A stretch of DNA of 41,801 nucleotides from Butyriboletus loyo. Lineage: Eukaryota; Basidiomycota; Agaricomycetes; Boletales; Boletaceae. Of the stretch, positions 22,391 through 32,504 are shown one piece after another. The notes beneath the pieces were generated by a model. The model was not told the DNA's origin, made no database searches, and worked only from the letters and a program-made list of their open reading frames with translations. Both the position numbers and the translations under genes were made by a program. Location of the stretch: assembly GCA_038093515.1 (NCBI GenBank), contig JBBPSI010000212.1:1-41801 (forward strand). The letters are read 5' to 3'. The first letter of the stretch is position 1; each line of letters opens with the position of its first letter.

Positions 22391-23129
22391 TCTCGACTTC
22401 TAGTACGTATACCCTTGTTATTATATATCCCACACATGGACATAGTTTCTCGGTAGGTAGCATCTGTAATCCAATCTTTGCAGTAATTTTCGGCGGTCGA
22501 CGAATCGAATCGAGTTCCAAAGGTTCCGAGACTAACCGATCACGTGACAAAGATCAGTGCGTTCGTCTACACGTAGGAGTGCTCCTTTAGCCGCCCTGTA
22601 CCGTTCCGACGAGCATGTCCTGGCTGTATCGTGCCGCCATCAGTGCACGGATAGCCAAGTTACCAGAGCAACCATTATCGGATGGAAATGAAGATCATGA
22701 TGAGACAGATGAAATTGCCGATTTGCTTGGCACACAGGCTACCGTCCCCGGGCAAGATCGTGATGGGGCCAGTGACCGCCCTCGTAAGACCTACGCGTAG
22801 CCGTCTGACCCTGTGCCAATCAACCTCTCTGTGTATAAGCGTATCTGCGACCCGTGCGACGAGAATCCCCAATCCGGAGCACGCACCGGTTCGTCCTGAC
22901 GCGTCACGTACGCCGGCAGGCAGTGAGCAGTGGGCAGTGGGCAGTGGGCAGTGGGGTTTCATAGCCCATCACGACTCACGATTCGATGACTCGGAGGAAG
23001 AACGGTGATTGATTAGTGACAGAACGAGGACGAGGGCAGCGATCGTGGGTGAATTTCGCACGAGGGATCGTTTCTGACCACGAGGAAACGTTCGAACTGC
23101 CAGTGCAGAAGATGTGAAGTCTGAAGACG
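22391..23129. other. intergenic with a short 7-bp tandem repeat
   Basis: No gene is recognised. An open frame at 22615-22800 begins MSWLYRAAISAR and lacks known features. About 22925-22955 contains four near-perfect GCAGTGG units. The right end leads into the HET pseudogene. Confidence 0.4.
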
Positions 23130-23680
23130 AGCAGTGACTCCTTCATCCCACCGCATCCTCCCCCGAAGGTTGACGTCAAGCTCCAGGCATTTTTCAAGTC
23201 GCACGCTCGTTCGTTCTATTGGGTTACGGCCTGAGTGGATATGGGCCGATACCTGCTGCATCGATAAAAAGGATGATGAATGTGGTGTTACGAGAGTCGT
23301 TGGTAACCTGCCATGTTCGCGTGGTAGTATCGTGGCTCATCCCTCACGATCGTCTACCTTCGTAGTGTCTGGTTGCAGTTCCAGCAGCCTGGCGACCTGC
23401 GGAGAAGTATTGATATACCAAGAATATGTTGCCGCCGAGAGGATTGGAAGCCGTACATTGGCTTGGGTTTGTTCAACCACGAGGAATCACCTGTTGTCAT
23501 TTCAGAGATGGAGGAAGTGTCGGGGGGTTCTGTATAGGAGTTTTCTGTACTTCAACCAGGCTTGGAGAGGGTTCGTGAGGCGCTATGTTTTTCTTCCACA
23601 CGTCAAATGAGGCTCGTAGAAGATATTGCATACTCGCTTAGTTCGTTCAGGTTGCTGTTCCCCGTTGAGTCCCACCAAAT
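23130..23680 (+). pseudogene. HET-domain pseudogene fragment
   Basis: Pieces of the HET domain appear in order but in different frames: ADTCCIDKKDDE near 23251, then a frameshift; YQEYVAAE near 23418; DWKPYIGLGLFNHEE near 23444; LERVREAL near 23562 and VEDIAYSL near 23618. They parallel 21240-21655 in the intact gene at about 80% by eye. No TPR exons precede it; it is a partial duplicate with several frameshifts and deletions. Confidence 0.8.
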
Positions 23681-23924
23681 TCGACAGTATGTTTTCGCCG
23701 TCGACGACTTGGTCGTCAGCGGGCCGCCACGAAGGCAACAACGGAGAAGGCCAGGGAAGTGTCCATTGGAGTGAGGACGAGCGCCCAGAGAAGATTATAT
23801 GTGTGAACCGATGCATATCGATATAGCGAAACAGGTGTGAGCCATGCGACAGCACCGAGCGGTGCACCACAAGTAGTTAACCGCGCATCCTTTTTATATC
23901 GCTCATACTTATACCTGGCCGAGC

Positions 23925-24770
23925 ATGTCGTTGAGCAGAAGCCAGAAGTCAAGGAATGGTGAGTACATGGGCGAGATGTCTGAGAGTGTGATACAGACGA
24001 AGACTCAAAGAGTCGAGTAAGAACAGCCCCTCCTCCAGAAGCGTTCACCGAAAGTAAAAGCGATCGAAACGGAGGTGAAACAGTATGGTGAATCGCATTC
24101 CTTTTTAATAAGAAGCGCATCGTGAGCGGAGATTAGTGGTTGGCGAGTAAAAGACGGCGAGGGGGTAGGGACGTCAATGGATGTAGGAGACCCTGTTCCT
24201 GGTATCGCAGTGTCACGAGATGCAAAGTGGGTCATGAGTTTGATGCTAGGGGTAGAGTGATGGTGTGGAGTGCACAGTGCCATGAATCTGTGACAGAGTT
24301 CAAAGCATACCGGTGTGGGCAGTTGATGTTGTAGGAACCTAGGACAGAGGGGACTCAGCCGATGGATGACAGCGACTGAGGATGTCCACCCGACCGCGAG
24401 ACAACAAAAACTATTAGTCACGTTTAAGAGGCAAATAGAGAACAATAAGACCTGCGCTTGGTGACGCGCTGCAATATGCGTAGTAATAGAACACGATAGG
24501 CTATCAAGATAAATGAGGAATAAGTATGAGTGTTCAACAGATGTGTCTCCGGATGCGACGAGAGTCGCAATCGGATTGGGTGAGAAGACAGTCTGTCTGG
24601 TGGGTGCATCATGCACCCGTTCCTGAGGCAAGTCGCGAGTGGGTCTAATGTGGATTGCACACTCGCCTGAATCAGTCCCAGCGTAAGGCTGCCCTCGGAA
24701 ACGGGTGAAGGTTTCGCTGGAATCGACTGCTTGCCTGGTCGTCGTAACCAAGTTACGCAGGGATCCGAGT
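23925..24770 (+). pseudogene. WD40 gene, locus 3, decayed and split by a 210-bp LTR
   Basis: It has the same layout as the other loci: small exon 1 (ATG 23925, leader MSLSRSQKSRN), GTGAGT at 23959, an AG acceptor near 24008, then relics of WD repeats 1-3 (GVGTSMDVGDPVPGIAVSR near 24160; VSPDATRVAIG near 24542). There are stops and frameshifts, and an insertion at 24330-24539. The rest of the propeller is absent. The upstream 23757-23806 resembles the promoter of the locus at 11027. Confidence 0.75.
24330..24539. repeat. 210-bp solo LTR-like insertion with target duplication GATGT
   Basis: The insert opens TGTAGGAACC and closes GTTCAACA (TGT...ACA). It is flanked by GATGT at 24325-24329 and 24540-24544. 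Removing it and one duplicate restores the WD40 homology (VDVSPDATR). No internal coding sequence is present, so it is a small solo LTR or TRIM-type remnant. I see no second copy in the window. Confidence 0.75.
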
Positions 24771-25005
24771 AAGAACAAGCGCCAAGGACACGAGGTGCGG
24801 CCTAGGACCCATAACGAGAACAAGGAAACACAGCAGCTTTGCGCCCCACGAGTAAACCGAAACACTGTATTCCTTCACTCTTCAAACCCCACAACCGTGT
24901 ACGCATCTGTGAGGATGTCGTAGACGAAAACTAGTGGGTAGCAGCTCCGAGGGCTGATTGTGCAATGCTGACAATTCAGTAAGACCCAACCATAGTACTT
25001 GACAG

Positions 25006-26927
25006 CGGTCGCGATGTATACGCGGTCACTTTCCAACCTGACGGAGTGCATCTTTTGGCCGGGAATAGCGACGGGATTCGACGATGGCGATTTGAAGACG
25101 GCAAAGAGGTGGGAAAGCAATCAGGAATGAACTTGAATGCCATTTCTGTGTCAAGGAATCAGAAATGGATAGTATATGGGACCACTCGCTTGGGTGCCAG
25201 TGTGTGGGACACGAAGCTGCATGAAAAAGTCATCGATGTCGAGGGGGAAATCTGGGTGGACGCAATTGATGTCTCCCCAGATTCGACCAGATTTGTGACC
25301 GGGACTCGTGACCGCAACGCGAGCATTTGGAGCATCACCACCGGGCAGAGACTCGTAGGCCCGCTCCAACATGACTATAATGTCAGTGGAGTCAAGTTCT
25401 CCCCCAGTGGCGACCACATCGCCACCGCGTGCAAGACCGTCCGCATTTTCAACAGCCATAACGGCGACGAGGTGATCAGCATCAACACTATTAGCACACC
25501 TCTACTCTTTGCAATTACTCCACTCGCATGGTCAAACCATGGTCAACAAATTTTTGCGATATCAAACGGCGAGAAGATCAAGTCGTTTGCTGTGTCCACA
25601 GGGTCTGAACTCGCCGAATCGCCAATTCTGGGTGGCAGTGTCTACTCTATCACTCTAGCAGGCAATGGTAAATTCATCGCTACCTTCGCAAATGGTTTCA
25701 TCTCGCTCCTTGATACATCAACGCTTTCTCGGATTGTCCCTGCCATTGAGGACACCACAGGCATACAGTCGATTGCTATCTCGTCGAATGATAGTTATCT
25801 GGCGACTGGACAAGCCGACGGAAAAATTACCGTGCGTGACCTCAGCCATATTCTCCCAGACTCATATGGTCCATTCCATGTAAGCATTTGTTTGGATAGC
25901 ACCATTCCTTCTCCCATGCTGACACACCATTGTGTAGGTACACCAGGAAGTACCTGGAAAACCGAGTTCATTCAAGTCCAGTGCCCGCAACGGAGATGGC
26001 AATAGTACTGACGTTCTCGCGGTAAGTATCTGCTCGCTCTTTTCCTCTTCAAAGCAAGTCCTCACGATGACACAGGTCGAGGTACCATCAGGCACGCCCG
26101 CTGCTGAGTTCGACTATGATGAGGTTGGTAATCACTACATTCTTCGCTTCTCTCTGTGTTGACGCTGCCGAAGCCACCGTCCCCGGGATCATCTGCCCAT
26201 CGTCGTGAGGACGAGGCAGATGTTGATACTCCGAACTCCTCTCACGGAATTTCCATACTCACAAGGTTGCTACGGAACAGGATGAGGAAGAGCAACAGAC
26301 CCCCGGCTTCGGATGCGCCCGATCAAGTTCTCGGAAAGGCGCGTCAGCCTGGCGATCATCTATCTCCTTCCCGGTCGCCAGCAAGAGTGGATGATGGACC
26401 TTCGTGGATGGCCGCAGGTAAACGCAAGCGAGTGAGTGGTCTTCTTCCGTAGGCAATCGGATGCCGTGCATCTAACATATCATCTTAGCGAACGGTTGCG
26501 AAATATGTTGGACAGCCAAAGGTGCGTTATCCCTCGAGTCTGTATGGAGAGACTCATCCGACGTTACAGCGTAAATCACCTGCCAAGGCCGTTGACCCCG
26601 GCGATCCGAACAAAAACACTTCTGGTAGTGGACAAGGCTCTACAGACCCACAGAAATCCCCCCCAGTATGTCCTTTTCTGATTCATATGTACCGTGTCAT
26701 GACAGTTCATCTCCTGTTAGGCGCAACAAGCGCACGACGCATCTCACCCCTCCGCCGAGGGGGTCCATCTCACGGTGCGCACACCCTCCGTACACTTATG
26801 TTGTGATACTCATCGTTATTCACATCAGCGAGAGTCGGGCAAGGCTACCCTCAGGTTTGCGATCACGTTTCCTGGGTGGATGTGTTGCGGGTCAGCCACC
26901 GAAGATGGGACGCATTCATCCGGGTGA
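25006..26927 (+). CDS. WD40-repeat protein with long disordered tail, locus 4 (first exon unresolved)
   Basis: Exons 25006-25879, 25938-26021, 26076-26123, 26174-26431, 26489-26665, 26721-26774 and 26829-26927; phases agree and TGA is at 26925. Seven WD repeats are visible (IRRWRFEDG, ASVWDTKL, ASIWSITT, VRIFNSHN, FAVSTG, ISLLDTST, ITVRDLS). About 220 low-complexity residues follow, with RLLRNRMRKSN and SPSRSPAR, ending in a Trp-Cys-Cys tail (GWMCCGS). I recall comparable tails on WD40 proteins expanded in Boletales (memory, not checked). The first coding exon is missing: in-frame TAA at 24980 requires splicing into the CAG at 25003-25005 after a CTGAC branch-like site at 24968. The start could lie upstream or have been lost. 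Confidence 0.75.
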
Positions 26928-27432
26928 TTTGGTGCAACATGTGTAGATACCTTACCGAGTCGTGAGTATACGGACATCATTCATGCAATTCTTTGACTTC
27001 GCCTCGCCGCACTGCCAATAATACAAGTCCTGATAAGCTCATCCATGATTGAGCTCACTAGGATATTCACCGAGGAAGTCTATATGCATGCGGACGTCGG
27101 GATTCAGGACGGTGTATAACTGGTTCAAGCTTCTGGAAACCTACCGATTGTCGACTAAGACGAGGGTGTGTGCGTCAGGATGTCGCGTTCTCCTGCTTAG
27201 ATGTACTTTTATTCGTTATGGACCCAAGCATTACTGGCTCGAGCATTTACATTATTGTTGCTCGTGAACAGGGTCTCACTCGTAGGTAATCGAGTACACT
27301 CACATGGATACATGGATGAGCTCCTCCCACATTAATTGTCTCTCTGGTGATGATAAGGCAGAGTAGGAGGTATATTGACAATCCGTTCCTTTCCCTCCGA
27401 TCACTGTACACGACATTTCGAGATCAGTACGT
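26928..27432. other. intergenic; no gene recognised
   Basis: 3' flank of the WD40 gene. Short open frames only (for example 27049-27267 plus), without recognisable motifs. Confidence 0.4.
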
Positions 27433-27660
27433 TCAGACCAAGGGTGCGTTGGAGTCAACGGAAAGATTGACGGCGTAACCGAGAATGGAGTAGGTGAGAT
27501 GCTGCGCATTGAAAGCATGGTTGGACAAAGCCTGCTCCTCAGCATGGCCGGCAAGCACGTTTTGGCTGAGGAAACAATTCCGATCGACGAACGGATTCCC
27601 GGGACCTTGGAGGGACATCGTCGGCGGTGAAGGCGCCTACATTGGTCCATAGGCTGCATG
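27433..27660 (-). pseudogene. fragment resembling the N-terminal region of splicing factor Prp17/Cdc40
   Basis: Minus-strand translation gives GPGNPFVDRN, then QNVLAGHAEEQAL, then HLTYSILGYAVNLSVD. This is the spacing of the conserved segment upstream of the WD40 domain in Prp17 (GP-NPF, a glycine-histidine/tyrosine-A-E step, then GYA-xPS). An in-frame TAG precedes the presumed start of the conserved block near 27640. No propeller follows at lower coordinates. I read it as a displaced, truncated gene fragment; the identification rests on memory of the family. Confidence 0.5.
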
Positions 27661-28099
27661 GAAAGGTGAGGAGCTTATCCCCACCGTTCATATCTACCTG
27701 TATTCGTAGTTTCGGGACGTAAACTTGTCCCGATGCAAGACGACATCAGGTCCCTCCTCCGCCAATGCCCGCTCCACTGCGGCCTCCAACTACCTCATCA
27801 AGCGCACTAAACGGCTTCCTAAAGGCGGCGTGGGCGACGACGCTCGTACCCTTGAAAAAACTGGCCAGACGAACGCCCTTGGTGCGATCGATGATTTGGG
27901 TGGGGGGGCTGACGGCGAGGAGAGATCACGTGACCTGCTATTTTTTTTGGGCCAACAACAATTTTTGTTCGGCCGAGTGACTGACCTTTGCATGGATCCA
28001 CTTCACCACCCGATCGGTTGAAGGTGGAGATTCGGGCTGTATCCAGGTCTCGCGGGAAGATCCCTCCTAACACTACTCGTTATCTAAACGCGTGTTCAA
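27661..28099. other. upstream region of the LYAR-like gene; open frame of uncertain meaning
   Basis: An open frame at 27725-28021 (+) and overlapping minus-strand frames at 27790-28073 are all uncharacterised. Homopolymer runs (G7 near 27901, T8 near 27941) interrupt the region. The promoter of the gene starting at 28100 should lie here. Confidence 0.35.
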
Positions 28100-29319
28100 A
28101 TGGTTTCATTCCAGTACGTATTTTGTTCAAGCCTACAAGACATATCTACGGTGATCCTGAACACCTCCCTGTTATGTCCCATCCAGATGTCACGGTCAGT
28201 GATCGTTACCTTCTTTCATCCTACACCTCATACTTCACTCTCTCATCGTGATCACTAGCTTGTAGCGACGTCGTCAAAAAGCCCAAGCTGGACCAACACC
28301 ACGGTCGCTGCCACGCTGGTTTTGGCTGCATCGACTGCTCTGTCACGTTCCATACCCCCGCCGAGTACATGTCCCATACGTCGTGCATCTCCGAAGCGGA
28401 AAAATACCAAAAGAGTTTGTATAAAGGAGCAAAGAAGGTACGTGCTCCACCGCGATGGATAATATGCTTCACTTTCTATTCGTTTTACTTTTTTTTGCCT
28501 TTTTGAATTCGGGTCCGATGTCTGACGTTGGCTAGGGCGGGGAAAATGGTCACGGTGATGTCAATGGATACGCGAACGGAAATGGCTCCGCATACGGAGC
28601 TCAGGGTGGTCGAGGTGGCTTCCAGGCAAGGGGAAGGGGGAACGGGTGGGGTGGCTTACAAGGTCGTGGTGGGTACCAGAACGGACGACTGCGTAACCAA
28701 GCGTCAGGCGCCAACGACACAACCCTTGGTACTCCCCAGCGAATGTTTCCCGTGGCGACGCCCACCGACGGTTCCCCCTCGGTAAGCAAAACTAAAAACG
28801 CTCTCGCAGATGCACTCGCACCCCTACCAAGTCCAGACGCCACGCCAGCATCATCACTCGCGAAAAACGAAGAGAGTGGACCTGGCTCGTCCGCTGAACA
28901 ATCCAAAAAAGAGAGCAAGCACAAGGATAAAAAGTCAAAGTCGAAATCAAAATCAAGATTGAAAGACTCGAGCGGAGAGGTCAAAGTAAATCACGTATAC
29001 ATATGTGAAGTCGTGGTTTTACTGAGTGTGTGATCATTGACAGCCGAACGAATCGAGTCAGGTGGAGCACGTGTCTGTTCCCCCTCCCCCATCCCCCGAC
29101 AAGGCCACAGGTGCAACCGAGAAGAAGAAGAAGAAAAGAAAGGAGTCAGAGGGCGAACAAACCCCTGCGACAGAACGGTCGGAAGTAGATATCGAAAAAG
29201 AGAACAACGATGACTTGAAGGACAAGAAAAAACAGAAAAAGTCCAAGGGTAACCGTTCTGCCGTCGATCCGGCGGACGTGAGCACGCGGCCAGAGGAAAA
29301 GTGTTTGAAGGAGAGCTGA
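28100..29319 (+). CDS. LYAR-type C2HC zinc-finger nucleolar protein
   Basis: Exons 28100-28113, 28187-28194 (an 8-nt microexon), 28259-28437, 28536-28985 and 29044-29319; 308 residues, all phases consistent. Spliced, the N terminus is MVSFQCHAC followed by DVVKKPKLDQHHGRCHAGF and CIDCSVTFHTPAEYMSHTSC, the paired zinc fingers of LYAR proteins. These are nucleolar and act in ribosome biogenesis and growth control. A Gly/Arg/Asn-rich RGG-like stretch follows (about 28550-28700), then lysine-rich blocks ending in KKKKRKE and KKKQKKSK, typical of nucleolar targeting. The start is fixed because the MVSFQ opening is conserved in the family. A copia LTR begins 12 nt after the stop. Confidence 0.88.
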
Positions 29320-29330
29320 GTGGCAGTGTC

Positions 29331-29546
29331 TGTTAGAGTCATGTAGACCAAACAAATACAAGCTACATTCAGCTGAGCATATGGCTGATAAGATAATCAA
29401 TAAAGATTACTATTGACTCAATAAGATTAGAAATATATTCAGTAAAACTTGTATATTAGAAGAGTCATATCATAGGAGATAAATAATTATCCTGCTCCTG
29501 ATCTCCTGTGTGAGATCACTCAGAAAATACTTTGTCCATCTCCACA
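29331..29546 (+). repeat. 5' LTR of the second copia family (216 bp)
   Basis: TG...CA termini (TGTTAGAGTC / TCTCCACA), AT-rich, directly abutting the primer-binding site. It starts 12 nt after the stop codon of the LYAR-like gene, so it probably supplies or disturbs that gene's 3' end. Confidence 0.75.
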
Positions 29547-29562
29547 GGTTATGAGCCCTGAG
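29547..29562 (+). other. primer-binding site complementary to internal initiator tRNA-Met
   Basis: GGTTATGAGCCCTGAG is the reverse complement of CTCAGGGCTCATAACC. This contains the CTCATAA anticodon loop of initiator tRNA-Met and its flanking stem. The same internal (half-tRNA) priming is established for Drosophila copia and for Ty5. Confidence 0.8.
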
Positions 29563-29601
29563 CTTTAGCCTTACTGCCACTCAATCAATCAATCAAATCT
29601 T

Positions 29602-29910
29602 ATGCCACATATTATGACTACTACACTGTCACTGCCATCAGTGCCACCACCAGCTATTCTGCCTCCACCCCCTATCACACCCACATCACACACCCATGGT
29701 GCAGTATCACCAGCTACTAGCCAAACCATTGTACCAACTGTGAATAACTTTGGTGTTACCTCATCATCTCCTAAAATTGAGAAGTTAAAAGATGGTAACT
29801 GGCTTGCATGGGAAATGCACATGACCACTGTCCTAAAAAGGAATGGGGTATATGGCATCATTGCAGGAACTGAGCCACAGCCAACTGATCATGTCACTAC
29901 AGCTGAGTAG
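29602..29910 (+). pseudogene. copia-type Gag N-terminal fragment (second family)
   Basis: The translation has a Pro-rich leader then KLKDGNWLAWEMHMTTVLK and GVYGIIAGTEPQP, the typical copia Gag opening (NW.AW..M...L). It ends at TAG 29908-29910, two bases before an inserted LTR. Everything downstream is lost. Confidence 0.75.
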
Positions 29911-29912
29911 GG

Positions 29913-30024
29913 TGTTGAAATGGTAGTGTTCTATTTCTGTATTTCACTTACAGCCACTACATTTCCAGACTGGTCTATATGACACCATTGTCTATACTCT
30001 GTCACACTTGTCTCATTACAAATA
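29913..30024 (+). repeat. copia family-1 LTR, 5' 112 bp only, cut by Tc1-like element 2
   Basis: It starts TGTTGAAATGG and follows the family-1 LTR to CATTACAAATA, where CAGTGGCTC of a Tc1-like terminus begins. The breakpoint is a TA, the required Tc1 target. TAGGG at 29908-29912 is its presumed target duplication. The other half should be beyond the window. Confidence 0.8.
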
Positions 30025-30254
30025 CAGTGGCTCAAAAAACTGTCCGCATGTTTGCATATTTTACATTAAATATCACTCAATGCAATAACCCCTGATCCTA
30101 ACCCTAGGTGGTGGGTGTATGAAATAAGGTACACACCCTTGGCCTTCTATTGGCCCAGGAATCAGGTAATATGGATAAGGTTTGATGGAATGTCAGCTAT
30201 TTTAAAATGACAGGTCATGTGGACAGTTTTTTGACTTTACAAAAATCCAACTAT

Positions 30255-31752
30255 CTAGTATTTGGTATGAGCTCCCTTGGCCTTGATAACTGCTTCAACT
30301 CTCTCAGGCATGCTTTCTATCCATTTGTGACACTATTCCACAGAAATATTTCCCCACTCTACCACCACCCTTTCTCATAATTTGTTGTGAAGGCAACATG
30401 CAGTCGAATGCTAGCATGTAGTACCCTGCCACAGGCAGTCCAACGACAGTTGCTGCACTACACAAAGCACAGGCAAGATGTAATCAAGGAGCTTTAACTT
30501 AATCCTCAACTGTTGCCAGTGAATAGACAAGTGGTTAAAACTAGGGAATCCTAGTCTAACCACGAGCCTTTATATATTGTACAGATATGCGCACAGACCA
30601 TGCTATGTGTGTGTTGAACTACTATACATGGCTAGACTACAGTGTCAACGGAGATCAGAAAGAAGAGAAGTGCAGCAGTGATTAACCATACGAGACACAG
30701 CAATCAAAGAGAAGAGAAGTAAATAGAGATTAAATACATGTGTTGTGACATCATAGAGTCTAGGCCTGGTCTAGGCCATGACATCATATGCTTAGTCAGC
30801 AGGGGATCACATGTAAGTTCCCACGATCATGTGTGCTATGTCACGTGACCTTTGAAAGTGAAAGTTTGACTGAAACAACTAAGTCCAAAGTTCAAAGTGT
30901 ACAAATAAATGTTATGATTATAACATAATTGATGAACTCCTGTAGGAGCACTATTATAAGCTGAGAGTCATCTTTTGAGGTAATTCCAAGTGTGTTCAAT
31001 GGGGTTGAGGTCTGGAGATTGTGCAGGCCAATCCAGAAGCTTGATTCCTTGCTCCTCAAACCAATTCTGGGCTCTTTTGGAGGTATGTTTGGGATCATTA
31101 TTCTGCTGAAAAATGATATCATGTTGAGAAATTCAAGATTTCTCCATGTGTTATAGCAATTCTTCCTCTAGAATTTAAACATACTGTTCACCATCGATCC
31201 TCCCCTCAACCTCACTTAAAGCCCCCACTCCATTGAACCCTATACCATTAGGAAACTTGCTCCAAACTTGACTGTACCTTTAACCTCTCTGGCAGTTAGG
31301 CCCTCTCTCTTCTTTTTCCACACATATACTCCTGTCCATCTGACCCAATTCTATTTATTTTGGTCTCATCCAACCAAATAATCCTCTTCCAGTCCTTATT
31401 GATACTTGAGAGCAAAGGCAAATCATCTTTTTCTAGGGCTGATTGGAAGAAGACATTTCTTCTTCTTTATCACAGCCTTTAAATGCACCCTCCTTGAGGT
31501 CTTTTCTCACTGTATGTGAGGGGATTGGAGGTTCAATGATGTAGTTGATGAAATTTGTAGCCTGCACTGCATTTTTGGCCTTGCCAGTAATGATTTGCTG
31601 GACAATAGCACATTTGTTGGTAGGAGTAAGCTTAGAAGGACAGCCAGCATGGAGCTTCTCCTTGTCAGGTTGGATCTCTTGGAGTACTCTAGCCACAGTA
31701 GACTTCCCTAGGCCAGTCTGGGAGGCAATCTTCCTAGTTGAAAGGCCAAGAG
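30255..31752 (-). pseudogene. Tc1-like transposase, broken
   Basis: Read from 31752 down: STRKIASQTGLGKSTVARVL helix-turn-helix, PSKLTPTNKCAIVQQI, then several stops and frameshifts through the catalytic core. The late part has QQNNDPKHTSKRAQNWFEEQ, where the second catalytic Asp appears as Asn, and DWPAQSPDLNPIEHTW, the third motif. It is cut by the LTR at 30383-30925. The C terminus resumes with HKWIESMPERVEAVIKAKG and TAG at 30255-30257. The IS630-Tc1-mariner superfamily is certain; this copy is dead. Confidence 0.85.
30383..30925 (-). repeat. solo gypsy-type LTR with target duplication TAATT
   Basis: A 543-bp LTR read on the minus strand from TGTTATAATCATAACAT to a TTCACAACA end, flanked by TAATT at 30378-30382 and 30926-30930. 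It splits the Tc1 transposase near its C terminus and belongs to the same family as 6708-7226. Confidence 0.93.
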
Positions 31753-32504
31753 TGTTATAATTGTATCTCTTATAACACACTTTGCATTTGGACTTTGTCA
31801 TATTTCTCTTTCAAAGGTCACGTGATTCAACACATGTGATCATGGAATAATACATGTGACCATAGGCTGACTAAGCATATGATGTCATGGTCCAGACTGG
31901 CCCAGACTCTATGATGTCATGCCTCATGTATTTAATCTCTGTTTGCTTCTCTTCTTTTTTGATCTCCATCTATTACAGGCAACGCACAGTCAAATGCTAG
32001 CATGTAGTATCTTTCACAAGCGGTCCACAATGATTGCAGGATACACAAGTTCCTGGCAGTGATAAGCTGGAGCTTCAACTTAATTAAAACTAGGGAATCC
32101 TAGTCTAACCATGAGCCTAATCTCCGCTGTGTAAGAATTCTCTCACAACAGCTTCTCTATTTAATATCCGCTCCCTGAGAACTCTCTCACAGGATGCACT
32201 CTGTACTTATATATTATAGTAGATAGATGAGGATGACGCACAGCTTGGTCCGTGCACATTCTCTGTAATCTATAAGTACAAGGCCAGTGAAGCCTGGGTT
32301 CCCCAGTCTTTATCACTTCTATCCTTTGGTAGTAAGGTGGTATTGTTGGTTCTGGCTCACTGGTTAGATTGCCAGGAGTAGTGTCCTGTGAGTACACATC
32401 AGAACAGGCTTGGGCCCTGCAAGTGTTTTGGGCTGTCTCTTAGGAGATGGTTGATGTGTGCGCCATTGAAAGATGGTGCACAACACCTGCTCAGTGTAAC
32501 GATA
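31753..32504. repeat. rearranged gypsy-type LTR mosaic
   Basis: 31753-31975 is the 5' part of a gypsy-type LTR in + orientation (TGTTATAATTG..., ending just after the TTTAATCTCTG region). 31976-32125 is a 3' part of the same LTR type in minus orientation (GCAACGCACAGTCAAATGC... to AACCATGAGCC), so the halves meet head to head. 32126-32504 resembles another LTR subfamily in + orientation, with its own CTATAAGTACAAGG TATA/R-like region. There is no coding capacity. Confidence 0.65.

Larger units (their letters stand above)
29331..29910 (+). mobile_element. second copia family: 5' LTR, primer-binding site and truncated gag
   Basis: The LTR 29331-29546 (TGTTAGAGTC...CTCCACA) is followed without gap by GGTTATGAGCCCTGAG, complementary to the anticodon-arm part of initiator tRNA-Met. 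A gag start follows at 29602. The element is cut at 29912 by a copia family-1 LTR; its remainder is not in the window. GTGTC at 29326-29330 is the likely left target duplication. Confidence 0.8.
30025..31752 (-). mobile_element. Tc1-like DNA transposon 2 (left part; interrupted by a gypsy solo LTR)
   Basis: The terminus CAGTGGCTCAAAAAACTG starts at 30025 next to TA (30023-30024). The first 211 bp match, inverted, the right end of Tc1-like element 1, including an inner inverted copy of the tip at about 30213-30235. The body pieces are 30025-30382 and 30931-31752. At 31753 a gypsy-type LTR interrupts the element, with AAGAG before it as presumed target duplication. Confidence 0.85.

Noticed and set aside
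22682..23008. Frame of 108 codons containing the GCAGTGG tandem repeat
   Set aside because: The C-terminal part is only the repeat read in frame; no family resemblance.
27725..28021. 98-codon plus-strand frame upstream of the LYAR-like gene
   Set aside because: Interrupted by homopolymer runs and antisense frames; I could not connect it by splicing to the zinc-finger gene.
30100..30112. Telomere-like CTAACCCT within the Tc1 terminus
   Set aside because: Single unit inside a transposon end, not an array.
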